Position numbers and translations under genes: made by a program. From Nemertoderma westbladi (Eukaryota; Xenacoelomorpha; Nemertodermatida; Nemertodermatidae), in contig JAUCBJ010007032.1 of the NCBI GenBank assembly GCA_032718475.1, positions 1 through 20,795 on the forward strand: DNA of 20,795 nt, read 5' to 3'. Below, in pieces: positions 16,676 to 20,795 of this stretch. The notes beneath the pieces were generated by a model. That model had not been told where the DNA came from and made no database searches. It saw only the letters and a list, made by a program, of their open reading frames with translations. Each line of letters opens with the position of its first letter. The first letter of the stretch is position 1.

Positions 16676-16852
16676 AGTTGATGTACAACAGCCACTTAGT
16701 GGGTTTTGAGTTGCGACATAAGTAACCATTTGCTATGTAATATTCGCTGACGATTCTTGGGCTGATGGTTTTGTTAGATTGCAGGAGATCATTGTAAAAC
16801 AGGAAATACTGGTCGTTGTTGCAATCAAATTTCGCATGGTACCGGTAATCCT
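16676..16852 (-). CDS. Candidate minus-strand exon fragment, unknown
   Basis: Following CTCTTTTAG, a plausible acceptor on the minus strand, about 58 codons are open to a TAA. They read DYRYHAKFDCNNDQYFLFYN, then DLLQSNKTISPRIVSEYYIA and NGYLCRNSKPTKWLLYIN. The composition (Tyr, Asn, Asp, Cys) is protein-like. The plus strand is also open in the coincident frame (16722-17012), so the coding strand is not settled. The same minus frame continues upstream past the TAG as RVQPYTVGIIELNPVTDQLF, which argues that this may instead be a pseudogene with a stop. Confidence 0.25.
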
Positions 16853-17049
16853 AAAAGAGTTGGTCTGTGACGGGATTGAGTTCAATGATCCCGACCGTGT
16901 AAGGCTGTACGCGTCACTTAGTTGCTGGTCTGCTGGGCTGGTATCTTTGGCCGAAGGCCGTCGGGAAAATAAGAGAGTTTGGTTTCTATGGGGATATGCA
17001 CTGAGCATATGAGAATATGAGGTGGAGAAATATCAACATAAATCACGAT

Positions 17050-17343
17050 CATATAATGTAGAATAGAATGTATGAGGAATACAATGCGGTACACACAACG
17101 ATAGTGTGGCAGTGTTCGACAGAGTCCCGAGTCCAGACCTGTGTCCTTGAAGGACCCCTACAGCAGTACGGTACAGAGACAGTATATGCCAGTATGCCAG
17201 ATAAGCAGAGCGCTAGGCTATGGGCTGCATAGCGCGCGTAGCAGTAGTCTGACTGTGACGTCATCGCGTGTCACGCTGGTATCTCTAGGTATAAGCAGCG
17301 CGGGCTGCGTCCGCGTAGTAGATGCGTACAGTATATCATCACA
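17050..17343 (-). mobile_element. 3' LTR of the Gypsy element (inner edge defined, outer edge uncertain)
   Basis: On the minus strand the polypurine tract is followed immediately by TGTGATGATATACTG, a standard TG start for an LTR. The LTR then runs downward through a perfect CRE octamer TGACGTCA (17256-17263), TATA-like GCTTATACC near 17295 and a GTCCTTGAAGGAC palindrome (17143-17155). The outer CA end cannot be fixed because the 5' LTR is outside the window. A TACA near 17059 is one candidate, giving about 285 bp. Confidence 0.6.
17256..17263. promoter_or_regulatory. CRE/ATF-type octamer in the LTR
   Basis: TGACGTCA, a perfect palindromic cAMP-response-element core, about 80 bp into the LTR where U3 promoter elements normally lie. 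Function is inferred from the motif and position only. Confidence 0.4.
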
Positions 17344-17357
17344 CCCCCCTTCTAGTT
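17344..17357 (-). promoter_or_regulatory. Polypurine tract of the Gypsy element
   Basis: Minus strand AACTAGAAGGGGGG directly before the TGTGATG LTR start, about 30-45 bp after the polyprotein stop. This is the expected plus-strand DNA priming site. Confidence 0.7.
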
Positions 17358-17387
17358 TATCAGCGGCAGTGAATAAACTACCCAAGT

Positions 17388-20300
17388 CTATAGTCTGTTG
17401 GGTGGGCGTCTGTGACGTCGAGGGTAGGTGCGCTGTGGTGAGGAGCGCGCAGGGATTAGTGTTTCGCTGGTGAGCAGTGTCGCCCAGCGAATGCCTTTGG
17501 GTGAGCCAGACTGGGTGGCGTCATCGTCCCTTGGTGTCCCAGTGGCAGCGTTTAGTGGTGTACCAGCGGTGGTGTCCCCTGGAGACCCGTTGGTAGTGTC
17601 CCGTGTTGTCCCAGCGTTGTTGTCCCATGTTGTCCCAGTGGTGGTGTCCCTTAGGAGGTGGCGACGGTTACGGGTGAGGCAACGGCCGGACGTTGTACGG
17701 ATGCGATAGCTGCGATGGGAAGCTGCCTCGGCCACGACCCCGGTGCGATCCCAACGCTTTGTGGTCGGGTTCTGGATCCGCACAGGGTCCCCCACTGTGA
17801 GAGTGGGAAGAGGTTTGGCCCCACGGTTATAATAGGACGCCTGTGATGTCATCAGCGGTGGCACAGCGGCGTCTAGCGCTGTCCGTGTCGCTTGATGGTC
17901 GGCGTTGAAGGCCCTGCTGTGCATGGGCACCCGTGAGCGTATGGGGTGTCCAAACAGGATTTGGGCTGGTGATAAACCGTGGGCGCGGGGTGAATTGCGC
18001 AGTTCTAGGAGGCCCTCCTGGAATGCGGCTGAGTTTATTTTGCCTCCTGTCTTTGTAAGGAGAGCTTTGAGAGCTTTGACGGCCGACTCGGCGTGGCCGT
18101 TGCTCTGTGGGTATTCGGGGGAGGAGAAGGAATGCTCGACTCCCCAGTTGCGGTGGAAGTCCGTCATGTTCGACCCCGCAAACTGTGGTCCGCCATCGGA
18201 ATAGAGTCGCGTTGGGGCTCCAAATCGGACGAAGACATCCCGTAGATGGGTGGCAGTTGTGGCGGCGGTGGGGTGGTTGGTGTATCCGTAAATTTCAGGC
18301 CAACTGGAATATAGATCCGCAACAGCGAGGTAGTCGTGGCCATCTTGGAAGAACAGATCGCCCGAGATCTGCTCGAAGGGCTGGGTTGCCTCGCGATCTC
18401 GTAGGAGTGGCTCCTTGGCGAGACTCGGACGGTAGGTGAGGCAGGGCTCACACGCTGAGACCGTCGTCCGGACGTCATTCGTGAGTCCGGGCCAGTAAAC
18501 AGTTTGGCGGGCACGCCAGAGGGTCTTCTCTACCCCTTGGTGGGCGGCGTGAAGTCGCGCGAGTGTGTTCCGTCGCGCGGCCCGCGGGACCACGATCCGC
18601 TGTCCGTAGACGATTAGGTCACGATCGGTGGTCAGTTCCTCCCTGATCGACCAGTAGGGCGTTACCCCCGGGATGTGGCGGGAGGACGGCGGGAACCCGG
18701 ACTGTGTGGCGTCGAGGAGCGCGCAGTAGTCGGGGTCGTCCCGGGCCGTCTCGCAGAGCGAGTTGAGGGTGAGGTACGCGAAGTTGTCAGTGGGCTCCGA
18801 GCCCTCCGTGATGGCCGCAACCATTGCTATGGTAACCGCGTGGAGATGGTAGGCCATCTCGCCGTTGTCGATCAGGTCGTCGGGGGACGGATCATCGACG
18901 GGTGCACGGGATAACGCGTCAGGAATGCGGTGCTCCTTTCCTTTCCTCCATACCGTTGTGAAGGAGTAAGGAGTGAGTTTCGACTTAAGCTGCTGGAGGC
19001 GTGTGTTATCCATGGCGTCGATCGTGTATCGATCGAGGATTGTCACCAGTGGTTGGTGGTCGACAATGAGAGTGAAGTTGGGGAGGCCCAGTTGGTAAAG
19101 TCTACATTTGTGGGCGGCCCAGGCAACGGCGAGCAGTTCGAGCTCCACCATCGCATAGCGCGACTCGGTTTCGGTGATAAACCGCGATCCGCACTCCACT
19201 AATCTCCAGTTGTCGTCATGGCGCTGGAGTAGCGCGTACCCGAGTCCGTTCTTCCGGGAAGCGTCGGTCTCGAGTTTAGTCTCGCGTTCCGACTCGAAGG
19301 GAGCGAGAACTGGGGGCAAGAGAAGCGAGAGTTTTGTTCTCTCGAAAGCCGCCTCGTGGTCGGAGGTCCAGAGGAAGGAGTTTCGCGAACTGAGGAGGGG
19401 GCGGAGGGGCGACATTGTAGAGGAAATGTCGGCCGAAAATGGGGCGAGTTGTTCGACGAGTCCGACGAAACTCCGCAGGTCGGTTATGTTTGTCGGCCGC
19501 GGGAAACTCGCGATGGCACAGAGCTTTGCCGGGTCGGCCCGTATCCCATCAGCCCCGACGAGGTAGCCCGCGAACTTGACTTCGCGCTGGGCAAACTGGA
19601 CCTTGTCGGGATGCAGGGAGATGCCTGCCTCGCGACAGCGGTGGAGGAAGCACCGAACACTGGCGAGGTGCTCGTCGAGAGAGTTGTTGTACAATAGGAT
19701 GTCGTCGACGAGTTTAGTGAGGTTTGGCAGGTCCCGGAGGGCATCGTCGCCCTGCCGGTTGTACTCATCCCCGCTCGAGATGAGTCCCATAACACTCCGA
19801 CAGTGTTTGTAATGGCCCCAGGGCGTCACGAAGGTGGTGAGGGGTTGGGTTTCCTTCTCGAGGGGTACCTGCCAGTAGCCGGAAGCAGCGTCGAAGAACT
19901 TTGCCGAAGACGGAATCCCTGATATAGCCGCCCGAGGGTTCGGGGTCGGGTAGTAGGGTCGCTTAACCTGGCTGTTTAGGTGACGGAGGTCAACGCAAAT
20001 TCTGAGTTTGCCGTTGGGTTTCGGGGCGACGGTCATCGGATGGGCCCAGTCGGTGGGCTCCGTCACCCGTTCGATGACCTCGCGCTTCACCATCTCGTCG
20101 AGGAGATGTTTTACCTCGTCCCTCATGGCGAAGGGGATGGGCCGCGCACCGTTTACGTGGAACGGTGTGGTGCCTTCCTTCAGTTCGATCCGCATGGGTT
20201 CGGCCGTCATGGTTGTAAGGGGTTTCGATGTGTCATCGAAGACATCGGCGTACTCGTGGAGGAACTCGTCGCGAGTTCGTAAAGTAGCCGCCCCGGGAGA

Positions 20301-20795
20301 GGAAGTTGTTAACGAGTTTATGCGGTGCGGGAAGTCCTTCGCGATGATGTCGAGGTTGCGCATGGCCTCGAGGTTGAGAATCATTCCGTCGATCTCCGGA
20401 GAGACGACGACAGTGACCGGTGCCGAATTTCCACCATAGGAGATCCGGGCGTGGAAGATTCCAGTAATCGCGAGAGGGTTCTCGTTGGCCGCGAGTAACT
20501 CGGGTTCATTGAGGGGGTAAGGAAGCAGGTCCTTCTCCTTCCCTCCTATCGACTGGTAGAGTTTGCTGCCCAACATGGTGGCAGCCGCGCCGCTGTCAGG
20601 GAGCGCATGCGGGACAGTGCCCATGTGTTTGGCAGACCACACGTAGCGGAGCTCTATCGGGATGCGCTCGAGGGCGCACGTTGCAGGCGGGTACGTAACG
20701 CCGCCGACAACATGGTTGACGTGGCGGTATGCCGGGGGGCTGCTACTCGATCGCAGGATGGATCGGAGTTGAGCCGTGCAGAGGATAGAGTTTAT
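17388..20795 (-). CDS. Gypsy/Ty3-type Pol polyprotein, 5'-partial, uninterrupted
   Basis: The frame is open from the window edge (20795) to the stop at 17388-17390, about 1135 codons. No internal start is needed, and the GTG at 20642 is not a real start. Numbered from that codon, domains in order are: aspartic protease (LPDSGAAATMLG, Asp16), reverse transcriptase (Asp251 in FFDAASGYWQ; LVDD at 311-314), RNase H (Asp460, Glu500/502, Asp528), integrase zinc finger (LHAAHQG with His698/701; Cys731/734), integrase core (Asp762, Asp816, Glu852 in NGHAE), a C-terminal DNA-binding module (GDPVRIQNP onward), then a Thr/Gly/Asp-rich tail with ~7-residue repeats. Motif B is the divergent GLISSGDEYNRQGDDAL rather than GL-SAP-FQ. 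All catalytic residues are present. Gag and the 5' LTR lie beyond the right edge. The frame is GC-rich (clearly above the flanking AT-rich DNA), suggesting a recent insertion. Confidence 0.95.
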   Translation of the reverse strand: MNSILCTAQLRSILRSSSSPPAYRHVNHVVGGVTYPPATCALERIPIELRYVWSAKHMGTVPHALPDSGAAATMLGSKLYQSIGGKEKDLLPYPLNEPELLAANENPLAITGIFHARISYGGNSAPVTVVVSPEIDGMILNLEAMRNLDIIAKDFPHRINSLTTSSPGAATLRTRDEFLHEYADVFDDTSKPLTTMTAEPMRIELKEGTTPFHVNGARPIPFAMRDEVKHLLDEMVKREVIERVTEPTDWAHPMTVAPKPNGKLRICVDLRHLNSQVKRPYYPTPNPRAAISGIPSSAKFFDAASGYWQVPLEKETQPLTTFVTPWGHYKHCRSVMGLISSGDEYNRQGDDALRDLPNLTKLVDDILLYNNSLDEHLASVRCFLHRCREAGISLHPDKVQFAQREVKFAGYLVGADGIRADPAKLCAIASFPRPTNITDLRSFVGLVEQLAPFSADISSTMSPLRPLLSSRNSFLWTSDHEAAFERTKLSLLLPPVLAPFESERETKLETDASRKNGLGYALLQRHDDNWRLVECGSRFITETESRYAMVELELLAVAWAAHKCRLYQLGLPNFTLIVDHQPLVTILDRYTIDAMDNTRLQQLKSKLTPYSFTTVWRKGKEHRIPDALSRAPVDDPSPDDLIDNGEMAYHLHAVTIAMVAAITEGSEPTDNFAYLTLNSLCETARDDPDYCALLDATQSGFPPSSRHIPGVTPYWSIREELTTDRDLIVYGQRIVVPRAARRNTLARLHAAHQGVEKTLWRARQTVYWPGLTNDVRTTVSACEPCLTYRPSLAKEPLLRDREATQPFEQISGDLFFQDGHDYLAVADLYSSWPEIYGYTNHPTAATTATHLRDVFVRFGAPTRLYSDGGPQFAGSNMTDFHRNWGVEHSFSSPEYPQSNGHAESAVKALKALLTKTGGKINSAAFQEGLLELRNSPRAHGLSPAQILFGHPIRSRVPMHSRAFNADHQATRTALDAAVPPLMTSQASYYNRGAKPLPTLTVGDPVRIQNPTTKRWDRTGVVAEAASHRSYRIRTTSGRCLTRNRRHLLRDTTTGTTWDNNAGTTRDTTNGSPGDTTAGTPLNAATGTPRDDDATQSGSPKGIRWATLLTSETLIPARSSPQRTYPRRHRRPPNRL

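Noticed and set aside
17428-20439. Numerous plus-strand ORFs of 60-143 codons across the Gypsy region
   Set aside because: They are antisense shadows of the GC-rich Pol frame and lack domain signals.

Overview
This window looks like non-coding, repeat-rich genomic DNA from an animal, probably an aquatic invertebrate. The evidence is the mix of elements (a LINE, a pogo/Tigger-like DNA transposon, a Gypsy LTR element and a long-TIR non-autonomous element), spliced-gene signals (an exon ending at a GT donor, ATGs in Kozak-like context), an AT-rich background with many microsatellites, and no bacterial operon structure. The species cannot be named from sequence alone.

Layout. 1-2450: one unrecognised 148-codon minus-strand ORF, three copies of an ~80-bp dispersed repeat, a candidate minus-strand first exon (1834-2049) and a ~115-bp tandem repeat. 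2450-4300: AT-rich DNA with a ~287-bp tandem duplication and a 38-bp triplicate repeat. 4300-8190: a nested inverted-repeat region. A 2015-bp non-autonomous element (6167-8181) has ~390-bp terminal inverted repeats, CpG-rich subterminal motifs and a perfect 8-bp target-site duplication. Its ~1.1-kb core is present again, inverted and diverged, at 4305-5430.

8351-11135: a 5'-truncated LINE bounded by a 12-bp target-site duplication. Its reverse transcriptase is broken by frameshifts, a stop and a changed catalytic Asp, and the last 437 bp of its 3' end are duplicated in tandem. 11140-12520: gene-free AT-rich DNA with C-tract repeats. 12520-14626: a decayed pogo/Tigger-like transposon carrying a DDE transposase pseudogene and a 15-copy, 35-bp minisatellite. 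15129-15748: the first coding exon of a type II membrane protein that resembles sugar-binding-region (GT32-like) glycosyltransferases. 16350-17010: possible minus-strand coding fragments that I cannot identify. 17050-20795: the 3' part of a Gypsy retrotransposon on the minus strand, with an uninterrupted protease-RT-RNase H-integrase reading frame, a polypurine tract and the start of its 3' LTR. The element runs off the right edge.

Most of the window is mobile-element history rather than a host pathway. The only confident host gene piece is the glycosyltransferase-like exon. The most unusual items are the 2-kb TIR element with its inverted core partner, the LINE with an internally duplicated 3' end inside one target-site duplication, and the transposon minisatellite whose first copies keep different but self-complementary stems.
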